Below, piece by piece: positions 16,561 through 28,708 of a DNA stretch of 64,000 nt. Position numbers and translations under genes: made by a program. Location: positions 313,380 through 377,379 of the forward strand of contig NZ_JAQQWU010000003.1 of assembly GCF_028610625.1 (NCBI RefSeq), in the 5' to 3' direction. A model generated the notes under the pieces. It did not search any database, was not told where the DNA came from, and saw only the letters and a program-made list of their open reading frames with translations. The stretch's first letter is position 1, and each line of letters opens with the position of its first letter. This stretch comes from Guptibacillus spartinae (GTDB lineage Bacteria > Bacillota > Bacilli > Bacillales > Guptibacillaceae).

Positions 16561-18540
16561 ATGGTGGAGAAAAAATTTGAGTTGGTATCGGATTATGAGC
16601 CTCAAGGGGACCAACCAGAAGCAATTAAAAAGCTTGTGAAAGGCGTGCAGCAAAACGAGCGTCATCAAACTTTGCTTGGTGCAACAGGAACTGGTAAGAC
16701 GTTTACGATGTCGAACGTCATTCAAGAGGTAAATAAGCCAACCCTTATTATTGCACATAACAAAACGCTGGCAGGACAGTTATATAGTGAATTTAAAGAA
16801 TACTTTCCCCATAATGCGGTAGAGTACTTTGTGAGTTATTACGATTACTACCAGCCGGAAGCGTACATACCACAATCGGATACGTTTATCGAAAAAGATG
16901 CGAGTATTAATGACGAAATAGATAAGCTTCGTCACTCAGCTACGTCCAGTTTGTTTGAACGTAATGATGTTATTATCGTTGCCAGTGTTTCATGTATCTA
17001 TGGACTTGGTAATCCAGAAGAATATAAAAGCCTTGTTCTCTCCCTTCGAAAAGGGATGGAAAAAGATCGGGACCAGCTGCTACGTGATATGGTCGATATT
17101 CAATACGCACGCAATGACATTAATTTCACACGTGGTACATTTCGCGTTCGAGGAGATGTTGTAGAGATTTTCCCTGCCTCTCGCGATGAGCACTGCATTC
17201 GAATTGAATTTTTTGGTGACGAAATTGATCGGATTACAGAAGTAAATTCGTTAACTGGTGAAATTCTCGGAGAGCGAGAGCACGTGGCTATTTTCCCTGC
17301 CTCTCACTTCGTAACTCGTGAAGAAAAGCTAAAGATCGCTATTCAGCGTATCGAAGCAGAACTTGAAGAGAGACTGAAAGTGCTAAATGATGAAGGAAAA
17401 CTTCTTGAAGCACAGCGTCTTGAGCAGCGAACAAGATATGATATTGAAATGATGGCTGAGATGGGATTTTGTTCAGGAATCGAAAACTATTCGAGGCACT
17501 TAACACTCCGTGAAGCGGGGGCAACGCCTTATACGTTAATGGACTATTTTCCAGATGATTTTTTAATTATGGTTGATGAATCGCATGTTACGCTTCCGCA
17601 AGTAAGAGGTATGTATAACGGTGACCAGGCAAGAAAAGGAGTTCTAGTCGATCATGGCTTCCGACTACCCTCTGCGAAAGATAACCGCCCGCTTCGTTTT
17701 GAAGAGTTTGAAGAGAAGGCAAATCAGTTTGTTTATGTTTCGGCAACTCCTGGACCCTATGAAGAAGAGCACTCTACTCAAGTTGTTGAGCAAATCATTC
17801 GTCCTACAGGTCTTCTAGATCCAACAATTGAAATGCGTCCAATTGAAGGGCAAATTGATGATTTATTAGATGAGATTAATCAGCGTTCGGCTCGTAATGA
17901 ACGGGTACTTGTCACTACTCTAACGAAAAAAATGTCAGAAGACTTAACGGATTATTTACTTGAAATGGGGGTGAAAGTACGTTACCTGCATTCTGAAATA
18001 AAAACGCTTGAACGAATTGAGATCATTCGTGACCTTCGCTTGGGTGTATTTGACGTTTTAGTTGGGATCAACCTTCTTCGAGAAGGACTTGATATTCCGG
18101 AAGTGTCACTTGTGGCCATACTTGATGCAGATAAGGAAGGTTTCTTAAGATCCGAACGGTCCTTAATTCAAACCATCGGCCGTGCCGCCCGTAATTCAAG
18201 CGGACATGTTATTTTATACGCTGATAAAGTAACGAACTCAATGGAAATTGCGATGAATGAAACAAGTCGCCGACGTGAAATCCAGCAGGAGTATAATAGT
18301 AAATACGGCATTACGCCAACGACAATTCAGAAAAAAGTTCGTGAAGGAATACGAGCAACCATTGCTGCTGAAGAAGGCGAAGAGTATACAGTGCCTAAGC
18401 AAGGCAAAATGAACAAGCAAGAACGTGCAAAAGTGATTGAAAATGTTGAAAAAGAAATGAAGGATGCTGCGCGAGACCTTAACTTCGAACGTGCTGCTGA
18501 ACTTCGTGACCTATTACTAGAGCTTAAAGCGGAAGGATGA
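16561..18540 (+). CDS. uvrB: UvrB, excinuclease ABC subunit B
   Basis: 659 residues. Walker [10 protein letters not shown] near residue 39, the beta-hairpin region [12 protein letters not shown] near 92, helicase motif GRAARN near 540, and the C-terminal UVR domain ([18 protein letters not shown]) that contacts UvrC. UvrB verifies lesions handed over by UvrA in nucleotide excision repair. ATG 16561 has GGAGGCG upstream. It forms an operon with uvrA (7-base gap) under a LexA box. Confidence 0.98.
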   Translation: MVEKKFELVSDYEPQGDQPEAIKKLVKGVQQNERHQTLLGATGTGKTFTMSNVIQEVNKPTLIIAHNKTLAGQLYSEFKEYFPHNAVEYFVSYYDYYQPEAYIPQSDTFIEKDASINDEIDKLRHSATSSLFERNDVIIVASVSCIYGLGNPEEYKSLVLSLRKGMEKDRDQLLRDMVDIQYARNDINFTRGTFRVRGDVVEIFPASRDEHCIRIEFFGDEIDRITEVNSLTGEILGEREHVAIFPASHFVTREEKLKIAIQRIEAELEERLKVLNDEGKLLEAQRLEQRTRYDIEMMAEMGFCSGIENYSRHLTLREAGATPYTLMDYFPDDFLIMVDESHVTLPQVRGMYNGDQARKGVLVDHGFRLPSAKDNRPLRFEEFEEKANQFVYVSATPGPYEEEHSTQVVEQIIRPTGLLDPTIEMRPIEGQIDDLLDEINQRSARNERVLVTTLTKKMSEDLTDYLLEMGVKVRYLHSEIKTLERIEIIRDLRLGVFDVLVGINLLREGLDIPEVSLVAILDADKEGFLRSERSLIQTIGRAARNSSGHVILYADKVTNSMEIAMNETSRRREIQQEYNSKYGITPTTIQKKVREGIRATIAAEEGEEYTVPKQGKMNKQERAKVIENVEKEMKDAARDLNFERAAELRDLLLELKAEG

Positions 18541-18547
18541 CGAACAA

Positions 18548-21415
18548 ATGGCAAACGATGAGATCGTCGTCAAAGGGGCAAGAGCCCATAATTTAAAAAA
18601 TATTGATGTGACAATCCCGAGGGATAAACTGGTGGTCGTCACGGGCTTATCTGGTTCAGGGAAATCGTCCCTAGCCTTCGATACAATCTATGCTGAGGGG
18701 CAACGTCGCTATGTAGAATCTCTGTCAGCCTATGCAAGGCAGTTCCTTGGCCAAATGGATAAACCGGACGTTGATGCGATTGAAGGCCTATCACCCGCCA
18801 TCTCGATTGATCAAAAAACCACTAGTCGAAACCCTCGGTCAACTGTAGGAACGGTAACGGAAATCTATGACTACCTTCGTCTATTGTTTGCAAGAATTGG
18901 TCGACCTGTTTGTCCACGTCATGGTGTGGAAATTACGTCACAAACGATTGAGCAAATGGTTGATCGCATTCTTGCATACGAAGAGCGAACAAAATTACAG
19001 ATTCTTTCTCCCGTTGTTTCAGGACGTAAAGGTGAACATGTGAAAGTGCTTGAAGATATTAAAAAGCAGGGCTATGTTCGCGTGCGCGTTGATGGTGAAA
19101 TGATGGAAGTAGCGGATGAAATTTCGCTTGAGAAAAATAAAAAACATTCCATCGAAGTTGTGATTGATCGTATTGTGGTAAAAGATGGTGTTCAATCGAG
19201 ACTAGCAGATTCACTTGAAACAGCCCTTAATCTTGGAGGCGGTCAGGTGATCGTGGATGTGATGGGGCAGGAAGAACTTCTTTTTAATCAGCATCATTCA
19301 TGTCCTTACTGCGGTTTTTCAATTGGTGAGTTAGAGCCAAGGTTATTTTCATTTAATAGCCCATTCGGTGCTTGCCCTTCATGTGATGGGCTGGGATTGA
19401 AGCTTGAAGTCGACCTTGATCTTGTTATACCGGATTGGGATAAATCACTTCGTGAACACGCACTTGCTCCTTGGGAACCTGTCAGTTCAAACTATTATCC
19501 ACAGTTACTTGAAAGTGTGTGCAATCATTTTGGTATTGATATGGATACTCCTGTAAAGAACATTTCTAGGTCACAGCTTGATAAAGTGCTTTATGGTAGT
19601 GATGGGGAGAAAGTTTATTTCCGTTATGAAAATGATTTCGGTCAGGTGCGCGAAAACAATGTTCCTTTTGAAGGCGTCATCCCAAACGTAGAGCGCCGCT
19701 ATCGGGAGACGAGTTCTGATTACATTCGTGAGCAAATGGAAGCGTACATGGCACAAAAACCGTGCCCTACGTGTAAAGGCTACCGTTTAAAGAAAGAAGC
19801 ACGTTCTGTTTTAATTAACGGTAAACATATCGGAGAAGCGACAGAATATGCGATTAAAGATGCAGCAGGCTTTTTCGATGAGCTGGAACTAACGGCTAAA
19901 GAAGCGACAATTGGAAAAATGATTTTAAGAGAAATCCAGGATCGCTTAGGATTCCTTGTTAACGTCGGTTTAGATTATTTAACACTTAATCGTTCAGCGG
20001 GTACGTTATCGGGTGGAGAAGCGCAGCGCATTAGACTGGCTACTCAAGTAGGCTCACGTTTAATGGGCGTGCTGTATATACTAGATGAGCCTTCAATCGG
20101 TCTGCATCAACGAGATAACGATCGCCTCATTTCAACACTCGAAAATATGCGAGACCTTGGAAATACGCTTATTGTCGTTGAACATGATGAAGATACGATG
20201 TTAGCTGCTGACCACATTATTGATATCGGTCCTGGGGCTGGGGCACACGGTGGTTATATTACATCAGAAGGATCTCCAGCTGAAATCATGGATGATGAGG
20301 ATTCTTTAACTGGAGAATATCTTTCTGGTAAGAAATTTATTCCCGTGCCGACGGAGCGTCGCAAGCCTGATGGTAGATACATTGAAATTGTTGGAGCAAA
20401 GGAAAATAACCTTAAAAATACGAAAGCAAAAATTCCAATTGGTTTATTTACTTGTGTCACAGGTGTGTCGGGATCAGGAAAAAGTACGCTGATCAATGAA
20501 ATCTTATACAAAGCGCTTGCTCAAAAGCTTCATAAAGCAAAAGATAAGCCTGGAGAACATAAAAAAATTAACGGTCTTGAACATGTGGATAAAGTGATTG
20601 ATATTGATCAGTCTCCAATTGGGCGTACGCCTCGATCAAACCCGGCTACTTATACAGGTGTATTCGATGATATTCGCGATGTTTTTGCACAAACGAACGA
20701 AGCAAAAGTGCGAGGATATAAAAAGGGAAGATTCAGCTTTAATGTTAAAGGCGGCCGATGTGAAGCTTGTCGTGGTGACGGCATTATTAAAATTGAAATG
20801 CACTTCTTGCCAGACGTTTACGTTCCATGTGAAGTGTGTCATGGGAAACGCTATAACAGAGAAACGCTTGAAATTGAGTATAAAGGCATGAATATTGCTG
20901 ATATTCTTGAGATGACGGTAGAAGATGGACTTGATTTCTTTAAGAACATTCCAAAGATTAATCGAAAACTTCAAACCCTCTACGATGTAGGCTTAAGTTA
21001 TATCAAACTTGGACAGCCTGCTACGACAGTTTCAGGTGGAGAAGCTCAACGCGTGAAGCTTGCTTCGCAGCTCTACAAGCGTTCAACAGGGAAAACGCTA
21101 TATATTCTTGATGAACCCACAACGGGATTGCATGTAGATGATATTTCTCGTTTACTAGAAGTTCTTCAGCGTCTCGTAGAAAATGGGGATTCCGTCTTGA
21201 TTATTGAACATAATTTAGATGTGATTAAAACGGCTGATTATCTCATTGATCTCGGACCTGAAGGTGGAGATGGTGGTGGTGAAGTCATCGCTACTGGGAC
21301 ACCAGAGAAAATCGTGAAAGAAGAGCGGTCTTACACGGGAAGCTATCTTGCGCCTATTCTTGAACGAGATAAAAACCGGATGAAGAAAAGGTTAGAACAA
21401 ACACAATCTGTATGA
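18548..21415 (+). CDS. uvrA: UvrA, excinuclease ABC subunit A
   Basis: 955 residues. Two ABC ATPase modules: Walker [10 protein letters not shown] near 32 and GVSGSGKST near 640, each with its signature ([18 protein letters not shown]). Zinc modules CPYCG..CPSCDG (about 253-280) and CEACRG..CEVCHG (about 738-765) are intact. UvrA dimers scan DNA for bulky damage and load UvrB. Ends just before a strong terminator. Confidence 0.98.
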   Translation: MANDEIVVKGARAHNLKNIDVTIPRDKLVVVTGLSGSGKSSLAFDTIYAEGQRRYVESLSAYARQFLGQMDKPDVDAIEGLSPAISIDQKTTSRNPRSTVGTVTEIYDYLRLLFARIGRPVCPRHGVEITSQTIEQMVDRILAYEERTKLQILSPVVSGRKGEHVKVLEDIKKQGYVRVRVDGEMMEVADEISLEKNKKHSIEVVIDRIVVKDGVQSRLADSLETALNLGGGQVIVDVMGQEELLFNQHHSCPYCGFSIGELEPRLFSFNSPFGACPSCDGLGLKLEVDLDLVIPDWDKSLREHALAPWEPVSSNYYPQLLESVCNHFGIDMDTPVKNISRSQLDKVLYGSDGEKVYFRYENDFGQVRENNVPFEGVIPNVERRYRETSSDYIREQMEAYMAQKPCPTCKGYRLKKEARSVLINGKHIGEATEYAIKDAAGFFDELELTAKEATIGKMILREIQDRLGFLVNVGLDYLTLNRSAGTLSGGEAQRIRLATQVGSRLMGVLYILDEPSIGLHQRDNDRLISTLENMRDLGNTLIVVEHDEDTMLAADHIIDIGPGAGAHGGYITSEGSPAEIMDDEDSLTGEYLSGKKFIPVPTERRKPDGRYIEIVGAKENNLKNTKAKIPIGLFTCVTGVSGSGKSTLINEILYKALAQKLHKAKDKPGEHKKINGLEHVDKVIDIDQSPIGRTPRSNPATYTGVFDDIRDVFAQTNEAKVRGYKKGRFSFNVKGGRCEACRGDGIIKIEMHFLPDVYVPCEVCHGKRYNRETLEIEYKGMNIADILEMTVEDGLDFFKNIPKINRKLQTLYDVGLSYIKLGQPATTVSGGEAQRVKLASQLYKRSTGKTLYILDEPTTGLHVDDISRLLEVLQRLVENGDSVLIIEHNLDVIKTADYLIDLGPEGGDGGGEVIATGTPEKIVKEERSYTGSYLAPILERDKNRMKKRLEQTQSV

Positions 21416-21423
21416 TTTGAAGG

Positions 21424-21456
21424 GACAGCGATTCGCTGTCTTTTCGTTTTTTTTCT
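21424..21456 (+). terminator. Terminator after uvrA
   Basis: 7-bp stem GACAGCG / CGCTGTC with loop ATT, followed by TTTTCGTTTTTTTT. Confidence 0.9.
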
Positions 21457-21466
21457 TTCCCCTTTT

Positions 21467-21492
21467 TGAAACTTTCTTTTTGACGAATCGTA
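21467..21492 (+). promoter_or_regulatory. SigW-type ECF promoter of the yvl operon
   Basis: TGAAAC (21467-21472), exactly 16 bases, CGTA (21489-21492). This is the SigW consensus TGAAAC-N16-CGTA, and yvlABCD of B. subtilis belongs to the SigW regulon. Confidence 0.85.
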
Positions 21493-21527
21493 TAGATAGG
21501 TAGAGAATATTGAAAGGGGAAGCAATC

Positions 21528-21821
21528 ATGTCTGTAGAAAAAGTAATGTCCTCCCTTTGCTATTTTAGTGTTTTCTTCGCACCGTTTCTTTTCCCAATCA
21601 TTGTCTATTTTGTTGTGCGGGATGAGGAAGTCTCTTATCATGCAAAGCGCTCGATTGTTTCTCACCTTCTTCCGTTTTTAACAATTATCTTGGCGCTTTT
21701 CGCCATTTTTGTAATGGATGTAGGTGTGGTGATCATTTTAGGTTTTATCTTGTTTAGTTTACTTAATGTTGTGGTTTTTATCTGGAACATTGTAAAAGGA
21801 ATTCAGGTTCTCCGCTGGTAA
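21528..21821 (+). CDS. yvlA: YvlA-like small membrane protein (DUF4870 type)
   Basis: 97 residues with about three transmembrane segments and the short basic motif YHAKRSIVSH near residue 38, as in DUF4870 proteins. Function unknown. ATG 21528 has AAAGGGGA upstream; an earlier in-frame TTG at 21510 covers this site. It is the first gene behind the SigW-type promoter, in the same order as B. subtilis yvlA-yvlB. Role in envelope stress is inferred from the promoter only. Confidence 0.72.
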   Translation: MSVEKVMSSLCYFSVFFAPFLFPIIVYFVVRDEEVSYHAKRSIVSHLLPFLTIILALFAIFVMDVGVVIILGFILFSLLNVVVFIWNIVKGIQVLRW

Positions 21822-21859
21822 TTATCTATTTACATCAAATCAAAAAGGAGATGTTTTGA

Positions 21860-22912
21860 ATGAATGAAGAACGTCGAATGATTCTTAAAATGATTGAAGA
21901 TGGCAAAATTTCCGCTGATGAAGGTGCAAAACTATTAAAAGCGATCGGAACAAATGAAGGGTCAGAGGAACCGAAGCGTGAGAAGTCGACAGATTCTCAT
22001 ACAGATCGAACGGCTCCTGGATATAAAGTAGGTCAATTTGTAGAATCTCTCATTCAAAAAGTAAAAGATATGGACCTTGATTTTAACTTTGGTTCTTCAG
22101 AAGAGGTCTCTCACGTTTATGAACAGTTAGAAGTGAAGCCTGAAACACTAGATGTACATGTAAGAAATGGCGAAATCACCTTTCAAACATGGGAACGCAA
22201 CGATGTGAAAATTGACTGTCGTGCGAATGTTTATCGGGTCTCAACGCAAAAAGATGCCATGGATAAGTTGTTACGAGAAACTTACTTCGCTGTAGATAAT
22301 GGAAAAATGACATTTAAATCAGAACGTGCAGATGTAAAGGTGAATCTGGTCATTTATGTTCCTGCTTCTGAGTACGAGGGAGTGTGGGTTACTACGTTTA
22401 ATGGAGATGTGACAGGGGAGAATATCACATCAGCTAAAGCCAAATTAAAAACAGCAAATGGTAAAGTTGGTATTCGAAAATCTTCTGTAAAAGTACTTGA
22501 AGCGGAAACGGGTAATGGTGCGATTGTGGTGGAAGACTCGACTGGAGAAGTTTGTGAGCTCGAAACAGCAAACGGCCCTATTACAATCGATGGCACCTAT
22601 GTTGAAACTGAGGCGCAATCTATGAACGGTGCCATTCGCCATACGTTAAAGAATGCCGTAAGTGGTAGTGCAGATTTTAAAACCGTCAACGGTACAATTC
22701 AAATCGTTGTTCCGAAAGGCATGAACATTAAAGGAGATCTTAAATCGACGATTGGAGCGATTACGACAGATCTTGATCATATGAGCATTCTTCGTGAGAA
22801 AAAAGAAATTTCACACCGTTTAAAGAAGTTTAGAACAGAGGAAGAATCGGAGCACAATTATCGCATTGTTGCCAATTCAACAGCTGGTTCAATTTCAGTT
22901 TCCTATCTTTAA
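21860..22912 (+). CDS. yvlB: YvlB-like DUF4097 protein
   Basis: 350 residues. The N-terminal 30 residues (ERRMILKMIEDGKISADEGAKLLKAI) are a short helical SHOCT-like domain. After a charged linker, a beta-helical DUF4097 domain (about 95-350) has repeated turns such as VRNGEIT, TFNGDVT, TANGKVG, TANGPIT, MNGAI and VNGTI. No signal peptide, so presumably cytoplasmic or membrane-peripheral. Molecular function is unknown; the SigW operon suggests a part in envelope stress. AAAGGAG precedes the ATG. Confidence 0.85.
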   Translation: MNEERRMILKMIEDGKISADEGAKLLKAIGTNEGSEEPKREKSTDSHTDRTAPGYKVGQFVESLIQKVKDMDLDFNFGSSEEVSHVYEQLEVKPETLDVHVRNGEITFQTWERNDVKIDCRANVYRVSTQKDAMDKLLRETYFAVDNGKMTFKSERADVKVNLVIYVPASEYEGVWVTTFNGDVTGENITSAKAKLKTANGKVGIRKSSVKVLEAETGNGAIVVEDSTGEVCELETANGPITIDGTYVETEAQSMNGAIRHTLKNAVSGSADFKTVNGTIQIVVPKGMNIKGDLKSTIGAITTDLDHMSILREKKEISHRLKKFRTEEESEHNYRIVANSTAGSISVSYL

Positions 22913-22975
22913 AAGTTCGAATAAGGGATAAAAAAACGCTTATACTATAAAAACCAATGGATAAGGAGGGGTATG

Positions 22976-23338
22976 ATGCGACACTGGCTTTTAAGTTTGC
23001 TTGTTAATAGCGTCGTATTAATGGTAGTAGCAGGCTATTTTGATGGATTTTATATTCAAGGGCTGGGTTCTGCCGTTCTCGCGAGTGTTATTCTTTCGCT
23101 TGTGAATGTGTTTATTAAGCCGGTTTTAATTCTCCTTACCCTTCCTGTAACCATTCTCACTTTAGGATTGTTTCTAGTAGTGATTAATGCTATTACTCTC
23201 ATGATTACAGCAGCGTTAATGGGTGATGCTTTTGTCATAAATGGATTTGCCATGGCCCTTCTTGCAGCGATCGTCATTGGGATCTTAAATTTATTAATTG
23301 ATAAGGTCATTATCGAACCTTTACGTCATAAAGCCTAA
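22976..23338 (+). CDS. yvlD: YvlD-like phage holin family 4 membrane protein
   Basis: 120 residues, four transmembrane segments, with the family motifs SLVNVFIKPVLILLTLPVTILTLG and NAITLMI. In B. subtilis YvlD is a SigW-controlled membrane protein. ATG 22976 leaves 6 bases to the strong AGGAGG; ATG 22973 is too close but in frame. The PspC-domain gene yvlC that normally stands between yvlB and yvlD is missing. Confidence 0.85.
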   Translation: MRHWLLSLLVNSVVLMVVAGYFDGFYIQGLGSAVLASVILSLVNVFIKPVLILLTLPVTILTLGLFLVVINAITLMITAALMGDAFVINGFAMALLAAIVIGILNLLIDKVIIEPLRHKA

Positions 23339-23370
23339 AAGCACGCTCTCTACCGGAGAGCGTGCTTTTG
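23337..23370. terminator. Bidirectional-looking terminator after yvlD
   Basis: 14-bp perfect stem AAAAGCACGCTCTC (23337-23350) with its complement at 23356-23369, 5-base loop, overlapping the yvlD stop. Confidence 0.9.
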
Positions 23371-23463
23371 TGGCTCTATTAACCACCTCCAGCCTCTAAC
23401 CTCTTCCTCTAATGGAAGTTTCCATTAATTCTGGTATGATAAAAAGAAAAGGAGGGATGATCC

Positions 23464-24024
23464 ATGACATTTCATAACCAAAGCATCCTGCCGGCGGTAA
23501 GAAAAATGCGTGATTTTGAAATTTTATTAAATAGCAAGTACACCTATATTGTTCTTTTAGATACGCATATTGGACAATTGAAGTCAGTGATTCGGGAGGG
23601 GAATCGAGCGGATAAAAAGATTTTACTTCATGCTGACCTTGTCCAGGGATTACGAAATGATGAACACGGTGCCGAATTTCTTTGTCAGGAAGTAAAACCC
23701 GCAGGACTTATCTCGACAAGGTCCAGTGTGCTTGGAGTCGCGAAAAGAAGAGGCATACTTTCCGTACAGCGCTTGTTCATGCTCGATTCCATGGCCCTAG
23801 ATACGAGCTATAGCATGGTGAAAAACACGAAGCCAGACTGTGTCGAGGTGTTGCCGGGAATTATTCCACAAGTGTTTGAAGAACTTCATGAGCAAATAAA
23901 AGTACCAATCTTCGCTGGTGGGTTTATTCGTTCAGTAGAGGACGTAGAAGCCGCTTTAAGTGGTGGAGCTGCGGCAGTCACGACTTCTAAGAAAGATCTA
24001 TGGAAACATTTTCAACCGGGTTGA
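23464..24024 (+). CDS. glpP: GlpP, glycerol uptake operon antiterminator
   Basis: 186 residues, a TIM-barrel-like GlpP-family regulator. In the presence of glycerol-3-phosphate, GlpP binds the leader RNA of glp genes and prevents termination. Family stretches include LHADLVQGL, RSSVLGVAK, VEVLPGIIPQ and PIFAGGFI. ATG 23464 is preceded by AAAGGAGGG. It lies directly upstream of glpFK and glpD, each of which has a leader terminator of the GlpP type. Confidence 0.95.
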   Translation: MTFHNQSILPAVRKMRDFEILLNSKYTYIVLLDTHIGQLKSVIREGNRADKKILLHADLVQGLRNDEHGAEFLCQEVKPAGLISTRSSVLGVAKRRGILSVQRLFMLDSMALDTSYSMVKNTKPDCVEVLPGIIPQVFEELHEQIKVPIFAGGFIRSVEDVEAALSGGAAAVTTSKKDLWKHFQPG

Positions 24025-24029
24025 ACCAC

Positions 24030-24059
24030 TTGACATCGCTTACATAAGTCTGGTTTAAT
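24030..24059 (+). promoter_or_regulatory. glpFK promoter overlapped by a cre-like site
   Basis: Consensus -35 TTGACA (24030-24035), 18 bases, TTTAAT (24054-24059). TGACATCGCTTACA at 24031-24044 matches the CcpA consensus TGWAANCGNTNWCA at all but one position, covering the -35. CcpA binding there would block RNA polymerase. Confidence 0.65.
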
Positions 24060-24090
24060 GGGTATTAAGTTAATATTTCGTGCCTGAGAT

Positions 24091-24150
24091 GAGGAGAACC
24101 ACACACAAATCCTATCAATTGATAGGACCGCTTGTTGTGGTTTTTTTTAA
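24091..24150 (+). promoter_or_regulatory. GlpP-responsive leader terminator of glpFK
   Basis: Outer stem AACCACA (24097-24103) / TGTGGTT (24136-24142) followed by eight T. Inside lies a 16-base perfect palindrome (24111-24126, CCTATCAATTGATAGG). The GAGGAGAACCACA start is shared with the glpD leader, suggesting the GlpP-binding element. Confidence 0.82.
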
Positions 24151-24231
24151 TTTTCCTTTTAGAATGTGAAAAAGAGGGAATAAGGTCAGGGAAAGGAGTG
24201 TTAACTAAACTCGGGAGGAAGGTGTCTGGTT

Positions 24232-25059
24232 ATGTCTCCATTTATTGGTGAAATATTAGGTACTATGATTTTAATTATTTTTGGTGGTGGCGTTGTTGCA
24301 AACGTTAACTTAAAGGATTCGAAAGCACAAGGCGGGGGCTGGATTGTGGTTGCTCTCGGATGGGGACTCGGTGTTGCAATGGGCGTTTACGCTGTAGGTC
24401 AAGTAAGTGGGGCTCATTTGAATCCTGCTGTAACACTTGGGTTAGCAGCCGTTGGCGATTTTCCATGGAGTGATGTACCAGGCTACATAACTGCACAAAT
24501 GATTGGTGCGTTTCTCGGTGGATGTATCGTATATTTTCATTTTCTACCTCATTTTCGTAAAGAAGACGATAAAGCGCTTAAATTAGCCGTGTTTTCTACC
24601 GATCCTGCTATTCCGCATACGTTCAGTAACTTTTTAAGTGAGTTTATTGGAACAGCGATGCTTTTGATTGGGCTTCTTGCGATTGGTTCAAATGATTTTA
24701 CTGATGGATTGAATCCCTTCATCGTAGGTTTTCTGATTGTTGCGATTGGACTTTCCCTTGGTGGTACGACGGGGTATGCGATTAACCCTGCTCGAGACCT
24801 TGGCCCAAGAATTGCTCACTTTTTCCTGCCTATTCCAGGAAAAGGGGATTCAAATTGGCGGTACGCATGGATTCCAGTTGTCGGTCCCGCTGCCGGTGGA
24901 ATGTATGGAGCGATTCTTTTTAGATCTGTAACAGAAGCAAATTATAGCCCCGTATTCTGGATCTCAACTGTAGTCGTAGCGATTTTATTTGTTATACTGT
25001 ATCAACTTAGTGATAAGCTTAGAGATACTGTTTACGCTTCATCTGAAGCAAAAAATTAA
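24232..25059 (+). CDS. glpF: GlpF, glycerol uptake facilitator
   Basis: 275 residues, MIP/aquaglyceroporin family with six transmembrane helices. Both NPA boxes are present: HLNPAVTLG near residue 63 and INPARDLGPR near 184. The Asp-Arg after the second NPA is typical of glycerol channels rather than strict water channels. It conducts glycerol passively into the cell, where GlpK traps it by phosphorylation. AGGAAGGTG precedes ATG 24232; glpK follows after 29 bases. Confidence 0.96.
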   Translation: MSPFIGEILGTMILIIFGGGVVANVNLKDSKAQGGGWIVVALGWGLGVAMGVYAVGQVSGAHLNPAVTLGLAAVGDFPWSDVPGYITAQMIGAFLGGCIVYFHFLPHFRKEDDKALKLAVFSTDPAIPHTFSNFLSEFIGTAMLLIGLLAIGSNDFTDGLNPFIVGFLIVAIGLSLGGTTGYAINPARDLGPRIAHFFLPIPGKGDSNWRYAWIPVVGPAAGGMYGAILFRSVTEANYSPVFWISTVVVAILFVILYQLSDKLRDTVYASSEAKN

Positions 25060-25076
25060 AAGTTAATTCTAATTAG

Positions 25077-26585
<1,509 letters not shown>

Positions 26586-26598
26586 TAATCCTTTTTTA

Positions 26599-26627
26599 TA
26601 GGCAGAGCCTTCGGATTATGCTACAAT
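26599..26627 (+). promoter_or_regulatory. Candidate promoter of glpD
   Basis: TAGGCA (26599-26604), 17 bases, TACAAT (26622-26627), about 40 bases ahead of the GlpP-type leader hairpin. Confidence 0.5.
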
Positions 26628-26660
26628 GAATTTAAGTTAATAGTGTTCTGGTCGGAGAAT

Positions 26661-26724
26661 AGGAGAAGACCACAGCGCCCAAGCATGGAACGTCATGCTC
26701 TGGTGTGTTGTGGTCTTTTTTTGT
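26661..26724 (+). promoter_or_regulatory. GlpP-responsive leader terminator of glpD
   Basis: AGGAGAAGACCACA begins the element; stem GACCACA (26668-26674) / TGTGGTC (26709-26715), then seven T. The inner arm AGCATG..CATGCT can also pair. Same design as the glpFK leader. The remaining 140 bases to glpD are AT-rich and contain a TATAAT at about 26754. Confidence 0.8.
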
Positions 26725-26865
26725 TCTTTAAATCAGCTGTTTTTGTAGGAATGTATAATCTAATGCTTAAGAAACCCTCTATTAGGGGTAAAGTACTGAA
26801 GAGAAGTTTTATTAGAGGTTAGTTTAAATACGCTATTGTTCATATAACAAAAGGGAGTGTTCATC

Positions 26866-28539
26866 TTGGTTAAACCATTTTCAGGATTGCAAAGAAGCGT
26901 AGTACTTGATCAAATCGTCTCAGAGGAATTAGATGTTCTTGTTGTTGGAGGAGGAATAACAGGTGCCGGCATTTTACTTGACTCTGCTTCAAGAGGAATG
27001 AATGCGGCTGTTATTGAAATGCAGGACTTTGCGGCTGGTACGTCGAGTCGCTCAACGAAGCTTGTTCACGGTGGCTTACGCTATCTTAAAAATTTAGAAA
27101 TTGGGCTAGTTGCGGAAGTAGGGAAAGAGCGTGCGATTGTGTATGAAAACGCGCCTCATGTCACAACGCCAGAATGGATGCTACTACCAATTATTAAAGG
27201 CGGTACATTTGGGAAATTCTCTACAGGTGCAGGACTTGCTCTTTATGACAGGCTAGCGGGTGTTAAACGAAAAGAAAGAAGAAGCATGTTATCTAAGAAA
27301 GAAACGTTAGATAAGGAACCGCTTCTTAGGAAGAGTGACATAAAAGGCGGCGGTTATTATGTAGAGTACCGTACGGATGACGCGCGTCTTACGCTAGAAA
27401 TTATGAAAGAAGCCGTTCATCGCGGTGGCAAAGCCGTTAACTATGTAAAAGCAGAACAGCTTTTATACGAAGATGGAAAAATAGTTGGTGTTCGTGCCAA
27501 AGACGTGGTGACTGGTGAAACGCGTGAAATTCGTGCGAAAAAAGTTGTGAACGCAGCTGGTCCGTGGGTAGATGAAATTCGTGAGCTCGATCAATCTAGA
27601 AAAGGAAAGCACATGTTCCTAACAAAAGGCGTGCATCTTGTGTTTGATCAGTCTAAATTCCCACTTCAGCAAGCCGTCTATTTCGATACACCGTTTGATG
27701 ATGGTCGTATGATGTTTGCGATTCCGCGCGCTGGCAAAACCTATATCGGAACAACGGATACACACTATACGAAAAATCCTGTCCATCCTCAAATGACAGT
27801 TGAAGACAGAGATTATATTGTGGATGCAGCAAACTACATGTTCCCTGGAATCAATGTCACAAAAGATGATGTCGAATCTAGCTGGTCAGGCGTTCGCCCG
27901 TTGATCCATGAAGAAGGAAAAGATCCATCAGAAATTTCTCGTAAGGATGAAATTTTCCTTTCTGATTCTGGTTTAATCACGATTGCTGGTGGTAAACTTA
28001 CAGGCTACCGCAAAATGGCTGAAAAAGTGGTTAATCTTATTACAGATCAATTTAAAGAAGAAAAATATAAAAAGTTCCCTGCTTCTACTACGAAAAACAT
28101 GATCCTCTCAGGCGGCTATGTTGGAGGAAGTAAAGGATTCAAAGAATACGCAACCGAACAAGTACGACGTGGGACAACGCTTGGGTTAAGCGTGAAAGAA
28201 GCCGAAACACTCGTACAACGTTATGGTTCAAACATTGAACGTATTTACCAAATCATTGAAACCGTTGGTACTGAAGCAAACTTCCATCACTTAAGTCTTG
28301 AAGTATTCGCTACGCTAATCTATGGCATTGAAGAAGAAATGGTGGCAACACCGCTTGATTATTTCAACCGTAGAACAAGTGCGCTTTACTTTGATATTGA
28401 TTGGGTTCGTCGCTGGAAAGAGCCTGTCATTGAGTACATGGCGAAGCGACTCAACTGGTCAAACGAAATGAAACAAGCACACATTCAGGAACTTGATAAG
28501 CAAATGCATGATGCAGTTGTACCGTTGAAAGTAAAATAA
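26866..28539 (+). CDS. glpD: GlpD, aerobic glycerol-3-phosphate dehydrogenase
   Basis: 557 residues, FAD-dependent. Dinucleotide-binding motif VVGGGITGAGILLDSASRG near residue 24, family blocks AAGTSSRSTKLVHGGLRYL and SSWSGVRPLIHEEGKDPSEISRKDEI. It oxidises glycerol-3-phosphate to dihydroxyacetone phosphate at the membrane, passing electrons to menaquinone and feeding the triose-phosphate pool used by tpiA and gapA in this same window. TTG 26866 is chosen because AAGGGAG sits 8 bases upstream; GTG 26857 overlaps that site. Confidence 0.96.
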   Translation: MVKPFSGLQRSVVLDQIVSEELDVLVVGGGITGAGILLDSASRGMNAAVIEMQDFAAGTSSRSTKLVHGGLRYLKNLEIGLVAEVGKERAIVYENAPHVTTPEWMLLPIIKGGTFGKFSTGAGLALYDRLAGVKRKERRSMLSKKETLDKEPLLRKSDIKGGGYYVEYRTDDARLTLEIMKEAVHRGGKAVNYVKAEQLLYEDGKIVGVRAKDVVTGETREIRAKKVVNAAGPWVDEIRELDQSRKGKHMFLTKGVHLVFDQSKFPLQQAVYFDTPFDDGRMMFAIPRAGKTYIGTTDTHYTKNPVHPQMTVEDRDYIVDAANYMFPGINVTKDDVESSWSGVRPLIHEEGKDPSEISRKDEIFLSDSGLITIAGGKLTGYRKMAEKVVNLITDQFKEEKYKKFPASTTKNMILSGGYVGGSKGFKEYATEQVRRGTTLGLSVKEAETLVQRYGSNIERIYQIIETVGTEANFHHLSLEVFATLIYGIEEEMVATPLDYFNRRTSALYFDIDWVRRWKEPVIEYMAKRLNWSNEMKQAHIQELDKQMHDAVVPLKVK

Positions 28540-28545
28540 GACTTG

Positions 28546-28578
28546 AAAAAGCCGGAGCAGATGCTTCGGCTTTTTTTG
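28546..28578 (+). terminator. Terminator after glpD
   Basis: Stem AAAGCCGGAGC / GCTTCGGCTTT (one G-T pair) with loop AGAT, followed by T-rich sequence. Confidence 0.88.
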
Positions 28579-28708
28579 TGGTGGTTGTGGGCGTGATCTC
28601 CTACCGCAAAAATGGCTTTAATCTATATGTGCTTTGAAATAGGAAATGGTACAATAGGGGAAGTTGAATTGGAACCGTCACTTTGGTTCTTACATAGGAG
28701 GTTTACGA

